A program made the translations under genes and the position numbers. This document shows, piece after piece, positions 25,752 to 34,832 of a stretch of 46,279 bases of DNA. The DNA is from Pirellulaceae bacterium (lineage in GTDB: Bacteria; Planctomycetota; Planctomycetia; Pirellulales; Thermoguttaceae), in assembly GCA_012744395.1 (NCBI GenBank), contig JAAYCB010000153.1, positions 1-46,279 of the forward strand, in the 5' to 3' direction. The notes beneath the pieces were generated by a model, which saw only the letters and a list, made by a program, of their open reading frames with translations, did no database searches and was not told the origin of the DNA. How positions within the stretch are numbered: position 1 is the first letter of the stretch; the number at the start of each line of letters is the position of its first letter.

Positions 25752-26963
25752 ATGAATCGGAGCGATCTGACAGAGCGGCTGCGCGACAAGGCAATCCAGC
25801 TCGGGTTCTGTTCGGTTGGGTTCTGCGCGGCGGCGGAACCGGCGGGATTCGGCCGGCTGCAAGCCTGGCTCGATGCCGGGTATGCCGGCCAGTTGCACTA
25901 CATGGCCGACCGCCGCGAGGCCTATCGCCATCCGCGGCATGTTCTCGACGGGGCGAGGAGCCTGGTCGTGCTGGGGACCGACTATCGCAACGCGGAGCCC
26001 GAGGTTGCCCGCAAGGCCTGCGGCCGGATCTCGCGCTACGCGTGGGGCGCCGACTACCACGAGGTGATCCACCGCCGGTTGCGCGCACTTGCCGACTACC
26101 ACCGGCAGTTGGCGCCCGGAGCGGCCGTCCGCGGCGTGGTCGATACGGCGCCGCTGCTGGAGCGCGAGGCGGCGGTTCTCGCCGGGCTGGGATGGATCGG
26201 CAGAAACACGCTCCTGTTGACGGAAGATCGCGGCAGTTGGCTGTTTCTCTCCGTTCTCCTGACGAGCGCGCAGCTCGAGTACAGCCGGCCGTACGAGCAG
26301 AATCATTGCGGGGCGTGCCGAGCGTGTCTCGACGCCTGCCCGACCGGCGCCCTGGTTGAACCTTATGTGCTCGACGCCCGGAAGTGCATCAGCTACCTGA
26401 CCGTGGAACTGCGGGGGAGCATCCCCCGCGAGCTCCGCCCGCGGATCGGACCTTGGTGGTTCGGCTGTGACATCTGCCAGGAGGTCTGCCCCTGGAATCG
26501 CCGCTTGCGCCAGCCGCCGGCGGGCCGCCCGCAAGATGAGGCCCTCCGGCCACTCGAACCGGCGGCGTCGATCGAGCTGGCAGACCTGTTCGCCCTGAAC
26601 GACGCCGATTTTCGCTCCCGGTTCCGGAAAACGGCCCTCTGGCGAGCCAAGCGTCGCGGCCTGCTCCGCAACGCGGCGATCGTACTCGGCAATCGGCCAA
26701 CGGAGGCGGCGATCCCGGGCTTGACTGCCGGGCTGAACGACGCGGAACCACTCGTCCGCGGAGCCTGCGGATGGGCTCTCGGCCAGGCGGCGGGGCCAAG
26801 AGCGGCCGCGGCATTGCGGGAACGGCTGGCGATCGAGAAAGACCCCGCGGCTGGCGAGGAGATCGAGCAGGCGCTGCGGTCGTGTTCAAGCGCCGCAGCG
26901 GCCACCGGCCACACGCCCCCCGAGCGGGGAAACTTGGGCCGTCGAGCAGGTGGAACGGCTTGA
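25752..26963 (+). CDS. queG: Epoxyqueuosine reductase
   Basis: 403 residues. QueG reduces epoxyqueuosine to queuosine in tRNA, using cobalamin and two [4Fe-4S] clusters. Asp131, the likely proton donor, lies in VVDTAPLLEREAAVLAG, followed by GWIGRNTLLL. Cluster cysteines are 186, 189, 192, 196 (CGACRACLDACPTGAL), 212 (KCISYLTVE) and 239, 242, 246 (GCDICQEVCPWN). The C-terminal HEAT-like segment (EAAIPGLTAGLNDAEPLVRG) is typical of the long form of the family and helps bind tRNA. No other queuosine genes are in the window. Confidence 0.96.
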   Translation: MNRSDLTERLRDKAIQLGFCSVGFCAAAEPAGFGRLQAWLDAGYAGQLHYMADRREAYRHPRHVLDGARSLVVLGTDYRNAEPEVARKACGRISRYAWGADYHEVIHRRLRALADYHRQLAPGAAVRGVVDTAPLLEREAAVLAGLGWIGRNTLLLTEDRGSWLFLSVLLTSAQLEYSRPYEQNHCGACRACLDACPTGALVEPYVLDARKCISYLTVELRGSIPRELRPRIGPWWFGCDICQEVCPWNRRLRQPPAGRPQDEALRPLEPAASIELADLFALNDADFRSRFRKTALWRAKRRGLLRNAAIVLGNRPTEAAIPGLTAGLNDAEPLVRGACGWALGQAAGPRAAAALRERLAIEKDPAAGEEIEQALRSCSSAAAATGHTPPERGNLGRRAGGTA

Positions 26964-27409
26964 GCAGACAGGGGCGGGTGATTGCGGATTCTGTTCGCGT
27001 GATTTCTGGGTTTTGTCGCCAGAGACGTTTGGAATTCTGACGACTTTACGCTATCATAGGGGGCAACATTTCGTTCGTATCCCGCCTGGAACTGAACGGT
27101 GGTGCGGTGGATGTGAAGTCTGCAAAGCGCGATCGCCTTGGGGTCCCGCCTTTCATCCGCGCAACACCGCCACCCCTGGAAGAGCCGAAAACCTGGTGGA
27201 ATCGCGGTGGCCCGATGGACAGCCGCGAGGCATGGGCTTCGCCGGATGGTATCGCAGTGTCTGGCGCGCTGGCCGTAGGCGTTTGCCGTCCGGTTGGGGC
27301 TCCCGTGCCAACGAGTAGGTGACCGCGCTGCGGCCTATCGGCCTGGTATCCGCGACGGCCACGGGGCAATTCCGTCGCGTTTTCGGTGCAACAACTGGGT
27401 CTACCCGCG
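26964..27409. other. Intergenic region before the HlyD-type gene, 446 bp
   Basis: It contains a good sigma70-like promoter at 27029-27057. A weak open frame (27107-27322, GTG start, 71 residues) follows the promoter but has third-position GC no higher than background and no ribosome site. The rest may be a long leader for the HlyD-type gene. No RNA structure was recognised by eye. Confidence 0.5.
27029..27057 (+). promoter_or_regulatory. Candidate promoter for the HlyD-type gene
   Basis: TTGGAA (27029-27034) and TATCAT (27052-27057) are separated by exactly 17 bp, in an AT-richer island between queG and the HlyD-type gene. The implied leader to the chosen start is about 345 nt. Confidence 0.55.
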
Positions 27410-28855
27410 ATGGCGCACAACCGGTGCACAGTCCGACGCCCGGGATCGGGCTCTCAGCTTGTGCTCTTGGCGATGTCTTTCTCGATTGCTGCCCCCCTGC
27501 TCGGCTGGGCCTTCTTTGAGACGTGGTGGGGTCGGCCCGGGGAAGACGGGCCGCTGACCTGCCTGCCGCATCGCGGCACGTTCGTCCACGAGATCGTCGA
27601 GAACGGCGCGATCGAATGCACAAGCAACGTCGAGGTGCGGTGCGAGGTCAGCGCGCGGGGATTCTTCCGCACAACGATCCTCGAAGTGGTTCCGGAGGGA
27701 ACCTACGTCGAGCCGGGTGATTTTCTCGTCCGTCTCGATTCCGCCCCGCTCGAACAAATGCGAATTGCACAGATTATCCAATGCAATTCCAGCGAAGCGG
27801 CCATGATCCAGGCGGAGAACTGGCTGGAAACCACCCGCTTCACGCTCCAGGAGTACATCGACGGCTTGCTGCCGAAGGAGCAGCAAGTCCTCGGCGCCGA
27901 TCTGGACCGCGCCCGGGAGATGCTCCGCCGCGCGGAGCATACGCTGTCCTTGACGCAGTCGATGTATCGCCAGGGATTCGTGACCCGGATGTCGCTCGAG
28001 GCCGATCGCTACGCGGCGGAGCAAGCGAAGATTGAACTGGAGAAGGCGGAGACGAAACTCAATGTGCTCGAGCACTACACGAGCAAGAAACGCCTCAAGC
28101 AGCTGGAGAGCAACCTGGCGGTGGCGGAGGCGAGCGTCAAGTGGCGGCGGCATGTCCATGGCCTGACGGTCGAGGAACTCGAAAATATCGAGGAACAGAT
28201 CGGCAAATGCGTGATCACGTCGCCGCGGGCCGGGCAGGTCGTGCTCGCCCATTTGCATCATCGAGGGCACAGCCACCTGATCGAGCCGGGAGAGTCCGTG
28301 TGGCTGCGGCGCCCGCTGGTTCGGCTGCCGAATTCCCAGCAGATGCAGGTCTCCGCCTCCATTCGGGAAGATCAGGTTGTGCAAGTCCGGCCCGGACTTG
28401 AAGTGCGGATTCGGCTCGAGGCGTTTCCCGGCGCCGAGTTGCGGGGCAAGGTGGAGGACATCGGTGAATTCCCCCTGCCCAACGAATGGTGGGGCTCGCA
28501 GGCCAAACGCTACGGGGCGAAGATCAGCATCGACCGGGAGACGATCCGTGCGGCGGCGGTCAGTCTGCGTCCGGGCTTAAGCGCCGAGGTGCGAATCCGC
28601 GTTGAGACGCGGCGCGATCAACTCATGCTCCCCTTCCAGGCGGTGCTCAAGCATAGCGGGAAGCAATACTGCCTCATCCACGACCGCACGGGATTCCGGG
28701 CCCGGGAGGTGACCCTCGGCGGCACGAACGGGAAATACGTGGTTGTCAGCGCGGGGCTTGAGGAAGACGAGCGGGTCGTGCTCGGCGCGGAGAACTACCG
28801 CCGCGAGGTGTCCCTGCCCGGCGCCGCCGGGAACGGGCCGCCCGCCGGCAGCTGA
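27410..28855 (+). CDS. HlyD-type periplasmic adaptor (membrane fusion protein)
   Basis: 481 residues from the ATG at 27410; an in-frame GTG at 27386 would add eight. A membrane anchor near residues 20-37 (LLAMSFSIAAPLLGWAFF) is followed by the first half of a lipoyl-like domain (GFFRTTILEVVPEGTYVEPG) and a long coiled coil (about 110-235, including ALEQ/Glu-Lys-rich stretches such as AEQAKIELEKAETKLNVLEH). The second lipoyl half follows (KCVITSPRAGQVVLAHLHHR), then a beta-barrel region and membrane-proximal region. These proteins bridge an inner-membrane exporter and an outer-membrane or envelope partner. No transporter is adjacent. The gene faces the SecA-like gene end to end, 41 bp apart. 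Confidence 0.88.
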   Translation: MAHNRCTVRRPGSGSQLVLLAMSFSIAAPLLGWAFFETWWGRPGEDGPLTCLPHRGTFVHEIVENGAIECTSNVEVRCEVSARGFFRTTILEVVPEGTYVEPGDFLVRLDSAPLEQMRIAQIIQCNSSEAAMIQAENWLETTRFTLQEYIDGLLPKEQQVLGADLDRAREMLRRAEHTLSLTQSMYRQGFVTRMSLEADRYAAEQAKIELEKAETKLNVLEHYTSKKRLKQLESNLAVAEASVKWRRHVHGLTVEELENIEEQIGKCVITSPRAGQVVLAHLHHRGHSHLIEPGESVWLRRPLVRLPNSQQMQVSASIREDQVVQVRPGLEVRIRLEAFPGAELRGKVEDIGEFPLPNEWWGSQAKRYGAKISIDRETIRAAAVSLRPGLSAEVRIRVETRRDQLMLPFQAVLKHSGKQYCLIHDRTGFRAREVTLGGTNGKYVVVSAGLEEDERVVLGAENYRREVSLPGAAGNGPPAGS

Positions 28856-28896
28856 TCCGTTTCCCATGAACGCGCCACCGACGGTTCGACAAGCGG

Positions 28897-30876
28897 TCAG
28901 CCGGGCGTGTCGAGATACGGGTCCTGGCCCATCTGCCGCTGCATTTTCTTCCGCTGCTTCTCGAAGTACATCAGCGCTTTGCGGTCGCGAAAATGCTTCT
29001 GTTCGACTTTCTTCTGCGCTTTTTTGAACAGCCGCTCGTAGCCCTCGAAATGCCCGTCGGCGTCTTTGCCGAGGTCGTCCAGCTTGTGCCCCTTTTTCGG
29101 GCCGAGGCCGGCGATCAACAGCTCGTCGTCGAGACCGATGTACTGGCGGAAGGTGCCCGGGTCGCCCTGCCGGCCGCAGCGGCCGATCAGCTGCCGGTCG
29201 ATCCGGGCGGAGTCGTGCATCTCGGTGCAGATCACATGCAACCCGCCAAGCTCCTTGACGCCCTCGCCGAGTTTGATGTCGGTCCCCCGGCCGGCCATGT
29301 TGGTTGACACGGTGACTTTGCCCAATTGCCCCGCCTCGGCGACAATCTCCGCTTCGATCTCCACGTGATGGGCGTTGAGCACCTTGTGGGGGACCTGCCG
29401 CTCGGCGAGCAGCCGGGCGAGTATCTCGGACTTGTCGATCGACCGCGTGCCGATCAGGATGGGTCTCCCCTGGGCGTGGAGCTGGCAGACCTCCTCGACG
29501 ATTGCGTTCCATTTGCTCCGCTCATTGCCGAATACGCGGGGCGGCATCGACTGCCGGATGACGGGCCGGTTCGTGGGGACGGCGATCACGTGGCAGCGAT
29601 AGATCTTGCGCATTTCCCGCGCCGACGAGGCCGCCGTGCCGGTCATCCCGGCCAGGTTCTGGAATCGCAGGAAAAAATCCTGGACGGTGATCCGCGCGGC
29701 CTGGCCGGTGGCCACGGTGACTTCCACCCCCTGCTTGGCCTCGACCGCCTGGTGGATTCCGTCGCGCCACTTGCGGCCTTCGGACATGCGGCCGGTGAAT
29801 TCATCCACGATCACGATCTCGCCATCGACGACGACGTATTGGCGGTCATGGTGGAACTCGCGTTCGACCTTGATCGCTCGTTCCACGTACTGGTAGATGT
29901 GGAACATGCCGACCGTGTCCATTTCCGGCGGTTTGGGCAGGAGCCGGGCCTTCTTGCGGCCTTCGCGGGTCAGCTCCGCCGACTTCTTGTCGTAGTCGTA
30001 CTCGTAGTCCTCGTCCTCGATGAACTCCCCGACCTTTTCGGCCGCCCATTTGTAGCACTCGACCTCCAATTCCTGCTCTTCCGTCGGCAGGGCGCTGATG
30101 ATCAACGGCGTGCGGGCCTCGTCGATCAGGATGCTGTCGGCCTCGTCGACCAGCGCGAAGAACGGCTCGCGCTGGACCGGCTGTTCGTTGGTTGAATCAT
30201 CGCGGCGGTCGGCGAGCATTCCGCCGAGCAGGTCGCCCTGCCCTTCCTGAATCCGCCGCAGCAGCAAACGGTCGCGGAGGAAGTCGAAGCCGAACTCCTT
30301 GGCCGTGCCATACGTCACGTCGCAGGCATACGCCTTGCGGCGTTCGGGCTGCGGTTGCTGGGTCTGGATCACGCCGATCGACAGGCCCAAGGCCCTGTAG
30401 ATCGGTCCCATCCAGTCCGCGTCGCGCTTGGCCAGGTAGTCGTTGACGGTGGCCAGGTTGCACCCCTTGCCCGCCAGCGCATACAGATACATCGGCAGCG
30501 TGGCGGTGAGCGTCTTTCCCTCGCCCGTCTGCATCTCGACGATCGAGCGGTAGAACATGGCGATTCCGCCGAGCAGCTGAACGTCGAAATGCCGCATGCC
30601 GAGTGTGCGGCGTCCCGCCTCGCGGACCAGGGCATAGGCCTCCGGCAACAAGCGAGCGAGCGGCTCTCCGCTTCGCGCCCGGTAGCGGAGCGAGAGACTC
30701 TCCTTCTTCAACTCGCGGTCGCTGAGCTTCTGGTATTGCGGTTCGTAGGCGGCGATTCGCGGGAGCAACCCCGCCCAGCGAACCAGGCGGCCACGGCTGT
30801 TGATCGGCGCGATCGCCTCGATCCTGCCCAGCAGCCCACCGCTAATCCTGCGTACATCCAGGTCCTGATCAGCCAT
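28897..30876 (-). CDS. Short SecA-like translocase ATPase paralogue
   Basis: 659 residues, against 850-1100 for normal SecA. The motor is complete: Walker A MQTGEGKT (residues 115-122), DEAD box at 244-247 (LVDEADSILIDEARTPLIIS), a preprotein cross-linking region, QDFFLRFQNLAGMTGTA, GTRSIDKSE, TNMAGRGTDIKLGEGV and GRCGRQGDPGT. The sequence stops just after the start of the helical scaffold (KAQKKVEQKHFRDRKALMYF). It therefore lacks the helical wing, the rest of the scaffold and the zinc-binding C-terminal tail. It is probably an accessory SecA that moves particular substrates, or uses a different partner. A -10-like TATAAT lies 45-50 bp upstream. Confidence 0.88.
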   Translation of the reverse strand: MADQDLDVRRISGGLLGRIEAIAPINSRGRLVRWAGLLPRIAAYEPQYQKLSDRELKKESLSLRYRARSGEPLARLLPEAYALVREAGRRTLGMRHFDVQLLGGIAMFYRSIVEMQTGEGKTLTATLPMYLYALAGKGCNLATVNDYLAKRDADWMGPIYRALGLSIGVIQTQQPQPERRKAYACDVTYGTAKEFGFDFLRDRLLLRRIQEGQGDLLGGMLADRRDDSTNEQPVQREPFFALVDEADSILIDEARTPLIISALPTEEQELEVECYKWAAEKVGEFIEDEDYEYDYDKKSAELTREGRKKARLLPKPPEMDTVGMFHIYQYVERAIKVEREFHHDRQYVVVDGEIVIVDEFTGRMSEGRKWRDGIHQAVEAKQGVEVTVATGQAARITVQDFFLRFQNLAGMTGTAASSAREMRKIYRCHVIAVPTNRPVIRQSMPPRVFGNERSKWNAIVEEVCQLHAQGRPILIGTRSIDKSEILARLLAERQVPHKVLNAHHVEIEAEIVAEAGQLGKVTVSTNMAGRGTDIKLGEGVKELGGLHVICTEMHDSARIDRQLIGRCGRQGDPGTFRQYIGLDDELLIAGLGPKKGHKLDDLGKDADGHFEGYERLFKKAQKKVEQKHFRDRKALMYFEKQRKKMQRQMGQDPYLDTPG

Positions 30877-30920
30877 GAAATCTCGATCGAAAGTGCCGAC
30901 GAAGCGCCCCCATCCCCTCT

Positions 30921-30926
30921 ATTATA
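30921..30926 (-). promoter_or_regulatory. -10 element of the SecA-like gene
   Basis: A perfect TATAAT on the minus strand lies 45 bp before the ATG. No recognisable -35 sequence occurs at 16-18 bp spacing. Confidence 0.45.
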
Positions 30927-31137
30927 GGTTGGTGCGCCCGTTCCGCACCGGAGGGTCCGGCTTTGCCGTGTTCGACTCCCCGCTCGCCCGCCGCGGAGCC
31001 GCGGCAGACCGCGGATTTACAGCCCTAGGGGGGCTGCTGCCACGCTGCTGCGAGGGGCTTACCGCCGCTACAGACCTCCCCGACGTGCCAAACGCTGCAA
31101 ACCGCCCAGCGCTCGGCAGACAGAGCATTCCATCCCC

Positions 31138-31158
31138 TTGAACCTTGAACCTTGAACC
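31138..31158 (+). repeat. Three tandem TTGAACC heptamers
   Basis: Three perfect consecutive copies lie 26 bp beyond the stop of the CorC-type gene. A single related ccTTGAACCTTG occurs near 25397. Simple-sequence repeat; function unknown. Confidence 0.8.
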
Positions 31159-31183
31159 CTATTCTTCGGCCCCTCGATCCTTC

Positions 31184-32419
31184 TCACTCGACCACTATCC
31201 GGACCTTGGCGATTCGCATTCCGTCCATCTCAACCACTTCCAGGGACAGGCCATGGAAGGTCGTGCGGTCGCCGGGCACCGCGATCCGGTCGAGTCGGGC
31301 TTGAACCAGCCCGGCAATCGTGCTCACCTGGCTGGGAGCCTCCGCCTGGAGGTCGGGCCGCCCGATCGTCTCCAACACGTGGTCGACGTTCGACGTGCCA
31401 CTCACCAGCCAGGCCGCGCTCCCCTCGCGAACGACCTCGGCATCCTCGCGGCGGCGCTCGTCGTGGATCGTGCCGACCAGTTCCTCCAGAACATCCTCCA
31501 GGGTGACCAGCCCCTCGGTGCCGCCGTGTTCGTCGAGCACGACGGCCATCTGGGTCTTCTTCTGGCGAAAGATCTGCACGAGCTGGTCGAGCCGGAGTGT
31601 CTCCGGCACGAGGATCGCGGGCCGGATCAACCGGCGCAGGTCCAGGGGGCGGCCCATGTGCAGCTCCAACAACACGTCCTTGATGTAGATGAACCCCAGA
31701 ATTCCGTCCAGGTCTCCCTCATAGACCGGCACGCGCGAGTAACCGGACATGGCGACCGCCCCGAGGACCTCGTCGGGCGGCGTGTGCACGTCGATCGCGT
31801 CGATATCCAGGCGGGGCCGCATGACTTCGCGGACCTTGCTCCCCGAGAGGTGCGCTCCCCGCTTGAGAATCGACTCCAGTTCGCCGCTGATTTCGCCCGA
31901 GAGCCGCGCAAAGCCGCTCAAGGCATCGATCTCGTCGATCGCGGTGAAGGCGTGCGGTCGCGACGAGACGCCGCCGAACGGCCGGTTGATCAGGTGCACG
32001 ACGGCCTGGATCGGCCGCAACATCCGAACCATCCACGCCAAGGGCCGCGCGATCCAGAATGCCGCCTGGCGGTTGTAGCGGACGCCGACCTCTTTCGGGA
32101 GAATCTCCGTGAACTGGAGCATGACGAACGCGAAGACAATGGAAAAGCCCCAGAGCCACCGCTCGCCATGGAGCTGCTGGAATTCCGCCCCGGCCACCGT
32201 TGCGCCGATCGTGTGGGCCGCCGTGTTGAGGATCAGGATCGAGGCGATCGGGCGCTCGACGTTCGAGCTGAGCTGCTGCCAGATCTGGCCGATCCGCGGC
32301 CGCCGCGCGGCGATCTCCGCGATCTGCCCGGGACGGAGGCTGAGCAGGGTGGCCTCCATCAGCGAACACAGAGCCGAAATGACAAGGGCCACCAGTACGC
32401 TGAGAGTGAAGAGCCACAT
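31184..32419 (-). CDS. CorC/HlyC-type membrane protein (CNNM domain plus CBS pair)
   Basis: 411 residues. The N-terminal CNNM/DUF21 membrane domain (residues 1-150) shows helices such as WLFTLSVLVALVISALCSLM and FSIVFAFVMLQFTEILPKEV, the latter with the conserved TEILPK motif. A CBS pair spans about 195-310 (KVREVMRPRLDIDAI, SGYSRVPVYEGDLDGILGFI, AVVLDEHGGTEGLVTLEDVL). The C-terminal CorC_HlyC domain follows. Relatives are Mg2+/Co2+ exporters or regulators and were historically called hemolysins; ion specificity is not visible. It starts 21 bp after the isomerase-like gene and is probably co-transcribed with it. Confidence 0.92.
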   Translation of the reverse strand: MWLFTLSVLVALVISALCSLMEATLLSLRPGQIAEIAARRPRIGQIWQQLSSNVERPIASILILNTAAHTIGATVAGAEFQQLHGERWLWGFSIVFAFVMLQFTEILPKEVGVRYNRQAAFWIARPLAWMVRMLRPIQAVVHLINRPFGGVSSRPHAFTAIDEIDALSGFARLSGEISGELESILKRGAHLSGSKVREVMRPRLDIDAIDVHTPPDEVLGAVAMSGYSRVPVYEGDLDGILGFIYIKDVLLELHMGRPLDLRRLIRPAILVPETLRLDQLVQIFRQKKTQMAVVLDEHGGTEGLVTLEDVLEELVGTIHDERRREDAEVVREGSAAWLVSGTSNVDHVLETIGRPDLQAEAPSQVSTIAGLVQARLDRIAVPGDRTTFHGLSLEVVEMDGMRIAKVRIVVE

Positions 32420-32440
32420 GACGGGGTTTCCAAGGGTCGA

Positions 32441-33379
32441 TCAGACGTCGCAGAGGGCGACGGCCTGGCGAAGGCTCCGGAGCGGATCGCGCGTGGGGAC
32501 GAACTCCTGGGCGACGAGGCCCTGGTAGCCGGTCTCGATGATCGTCCGCATGATCGGCGGGTAGTTGATCTCCTGGTTGTTGTCGAGCTCGTTGCGGCCC
32601 GGATTGCCGGCCGTATGGTAGTGGCCGACATACTGGGCATTCTGCTTGATCCGGGTGATGATGTCGCCCTGCATGACCTGCACGTGGTAGATGTCGAAGA
32701 GGATCTTCATCCGCTCCGAGGCGATCTGCCTGCAAACCTCCACGCACCACTCGACCGAATCGCCCATGTAACCCGGATGGCCCTTCATCTCCGCGTCGAC
32801 CCGGCTGTTGAGAACCTCCAGAACGAGGTTGATCTTCTTCTGCTCCGCGTAACCGACGACCTTCTTCAGCCCCTTGACGGTGTTCTCCAGGCCGACGTCG
32901 TCGGGGATGCCGTTGCGGAATCCCGAGAACGTGATCACGTTCGGGAACCCGGCTTCCGCGCAGGCGTCGACGGCCGCCTTGACCTTGTCGATGCACATCT
33001 CCCAGTTGGCCGGGTCGTTGAACCCTTGCACGAATCCGTGGCTGTTGGCCAGCCCGCAGATCAGGTTGTATTTCTTGAGGATCGGCCAGTCGGGCGGATC
33101 GACCAACTCCACCGATTTGAGGCCCAGCGCCGCGGCCTGCTGGCAGAGCTCTTCGAGCGTCATCGGCTTCGGCGAGCAGTCGCCGGTGAAGCACCAATGG
33201 CAGACCGACTGGTGGATGCGGCCGTTGACCACGGCGGGGCCGTCCTTGCGGGGCCTCCGCGCGCGGCCCTGCCGCTTTCTCTCTTCTTGAGCCAGGGTCA
33301 ACGACGGCAGGCCGGTCGTTGCCGCCACCGCCATCGACGTGGCGGCGCCGGCCAAGAGGCGTCGGCGAGATAGACGCAT
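32441..33379 (-). CDS. Tat-exported hydroxypyruvate-isomerase-like TIM-barrel protein
   Basis: 312 residues. A twin-arginine signal opens the protein (LSRRRLLAGAATSMAVAA). The mature part is an AP-endonuclease-2-type TIM barrel close to hydroxypyruvate isomerase: SVCHWCF near the start, then LKSVELVDPPDWPILKKYNL. The metal ligands are the Glu in LVLEVLNSRVD, the Asp in ILFDIYHVQVMQGD, the His in GHYHTAGNPGRNELD and the last Glu in VAQEFVPTRD. Export by Tat suggests a role on sugars outside the cytoplasm, so the metabolic assignment is uncertain. It precedes the CorC-type gene by 21 bp. Confidence 0.85.
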   Translation of the reverse strand: MRLSRRRLLAGAATSMAVAATTGLPSLTLAQEERKRQGRARRPRKDGPAVVNGRIHQSVCHWCFTGDCSPKPMTLEELCQQAAALGLKSVELVDPPDWPILKKYNLICGLANSHGFVQGFNDPANWEMCIDKVKAAVDACAEAGFPNVITFSGFRNGIPDDVGLENTVKGLKKVVGYAEQKKINLVLEVLNSRVDAEMKGHPGYMGDSVEWCVEVCRQIASERMKILFDIYHVQVMQGDIITRIKQNAQYVGHYHTAGNPGRNELDNNQEINYPPIMRTIIETGYQGLVAQEFVPTRDPLRSLRQAVALCDV

Positions 33380-33598
33380 TTTGAGGTCTCCTGAGATTGG
33401 GTTGGAAGTTGCAGGTCGCGGCCGCTTCGCCGCGTGGACGCGGGCCGCGATTCAGGCAGCACTCGACCGCGCCTGCTTCAGACTACTTGCCCGCCAGGGT
33501 GGAAGCAAGCGGCGCGAGGAGAAAGCCGGCCCGCCGCGCACCGCACCGCGCTTGGGCTCGGCGGATCGAAGGTCCGCCCGTGCGGCCGCCCCCTTTTC

Positions 33599-33985
33599 TC
33601 ACCCGAGCGGGTGTTCGACGATGAGGAATTCCCGCACGATCTTGCCGCCGAGCAGGTGCTCCTGGATGATCCGTTCGAGGGCGGGCGGATCGCAGCGCGC
33701 GTACCAGGCGCCCTCGGGGTAGACGACCGCCACCGGGCCGCCCTGGCAGATTCGCAGGCAGTCTGCCTTCGTGCGGTAAACGCCGCCGGCGCCGGCCAGT
33801 CCGAGTTCGTCCAGCCGCTTCTTCAGGTAGTTCCAGGCCACGAGCGACCGTTCCCTGCTGCAACAGTTCGGCTTCGCCTGATCGCAGCAGAGAAAAATAT
33901 GCCGGCGGACGCGGCCGACGTGCAACTGCTCGGCGGCAAGCCGTTGCGCCGCAAGCACCTCGCCGAGAGGCCGTTCTCCATCCAT
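33599..33985 (-). CDS. Thioredoxin-like [2Fe-2S] ferredoxin
   Basis: 128 residues from the ATG at 33985, fixed by an excellent Shine-Dalgarno (AGGAG, minus strand of 33992-33996) 6 nt upstream. The domain begins [18 protein letters not shown] and continues with [20 protein letters not shown], giving the C-x(n)-C and C-x3-C cysteines that hold a [2Fe-2S] cluster in the thioredoxin-fold ferredoxin family. Such proteins shuttle electrons to unknown partners. No hydrogenase or other obvious redox operon is adjacent. Confidence 0.87.
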   Translation of the reverse strand: MDGERPLGEVLAAQRLAAEQLHVGRVRRHIFLCCDQAKPNCCSRERSLVAWNYLKKRLDELGLAGAGGVYRTKADCLRICQGGPVAVVYPEGAWYARCDPPALERIIQEHLLGGKIVREFLIVEHPLG

Positions 33986-34185
33986 CGGTGGCTCCTGATT
34001 TTCATGCACTTTACCACAATCGCCGCCCTGCCGTGAAGACTCCCGCACGGCCCATGGCCGCCGGCGCGCCCGAACTTCTTTGCTGGTTCCCAAGCTCCCG
34101 CCCGGGACCCCCTGGACTTGCCCCCGCTGTCGCGCCGGCTCGCTGTTCCACCTGCCCCCGCCGCACCGCTTGCCTTCGCCCCGTC

Positions 34186-34213
34186 TTCCAAAGCGGCCCT
34201 CACGGTGTAGAAT
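34186..34213 (+). promoter_or_regulatory. Candidate promoter of the lipoprotein PPIase gene
   Basis: TTCCAA (34186-34191) and TAGAAT (34208-34213) are 16 bp apart, about 60 bp before the start. This is the only clear signal in the 289-bp divergent region. Confidence 0.45.
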
Positions 34214-34274
34214 CAGGCGGTTGCCCCGCCGTGATTGACACGCCCAGGATGGACTCAGAACGCAGGAATCTTTC

Positions 34275-34730
34275 ATGCACAACAGCCCAAGCACCCGGAT
34301 CGGAACAGCACTTGCCGGATTGGCGATCGGACTGGCCTCCGGCTGCGGCGGCAGCGGCGGCAGCGGCCCGCAAACGCCGCCGCCGGGCGAGGTCGTCGCC
34401 CAGCCCGCGATGCGCGCCGCCTCGCATATCCTGATCATGCACCGGGACAGCGATCGCGCGCCGGCAAGCATCATTCGCACACGCCAGGAGGCGTTGACGC
34501 TGGTCCAGGAAGTGGCCGCCAAGGCAAAGGCGGAAGGCGCTGACTTCGCGGCCCTCGCCGGAGAGTATTCGGACTGCCCCAGCAGCGCCAAGGGGGGCGA
34601 CCTGGGCAGGTTTGCGCCGGATCAGATGGTGGCCGCCTTCAGCGAGGCGACTGAAAGACTCGCCGTCGGAGAGATCAGCGATCCGGTGGAGACGCAGTTC
34701 GGATTCCACATCATACGGCGGGACCCGTAG
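34275..34730 (+). CDS. Parvulin-type peptidyl-prolyl isomerase, lipoprotein
   Basis: 151 residues. A lipoprotein signal ([14 protein letters not shown], lipobox LASGC) precedes a Gly/Pro linker and a single parvulin domain. The domain starts at ASHILIMH and contains [56 protein letters not shown]. It is a minimal PrsA-like isomerase lacking the SurA-type chaperone region found in the larger PPIase at 11.4-13.1 kb. It probably acts on exported proteins from the membrane surface. Confidence 0.92.
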   Translation: MHNSPSTRIGTALAGLAIGLASGCGGSGGSGPQTPPPGEVVAQPAMRAASHILIMHRDSDRAPASIIRTRQEALTLVQEVAAKAKAEGADFAALAGEYSDCPSSAKGGDLGRFAPDQMVAAFSEATERLAVGEISDPVETQFGFHIIRRDP

Positions 34731-34832
34731 TCCGGCCGGGATATCTCATGAACCGATCATCGACCCGACGCGCAGGCGGGCGTGGCCGGCCCGCGACAGA
34801 GCGGAGCATCCCCGGCCCATGAATCATCCGGG

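Larger units (their letters stand above)
30877..31183. other. Intergenic region before the SecA-like gene, 307 bp
   Basis: It lies between the CorC-type gene and the SecA-like gene, both minus. It has a TATAAT near the SecA-like start and three tandem TTGAACC heptamers at 31138-31158. No coding potential was recognised. Confidence 0.5.

Noticed and set aside
27107..27322. 71-residue open frame from a GTG behind the promoter at 27029-27057
   Set aside because: No ribosome site, near-background third-position GC (about 60 percent) and no recognisable sequence. It is more likely part of the leader of the HlyD-type gene.
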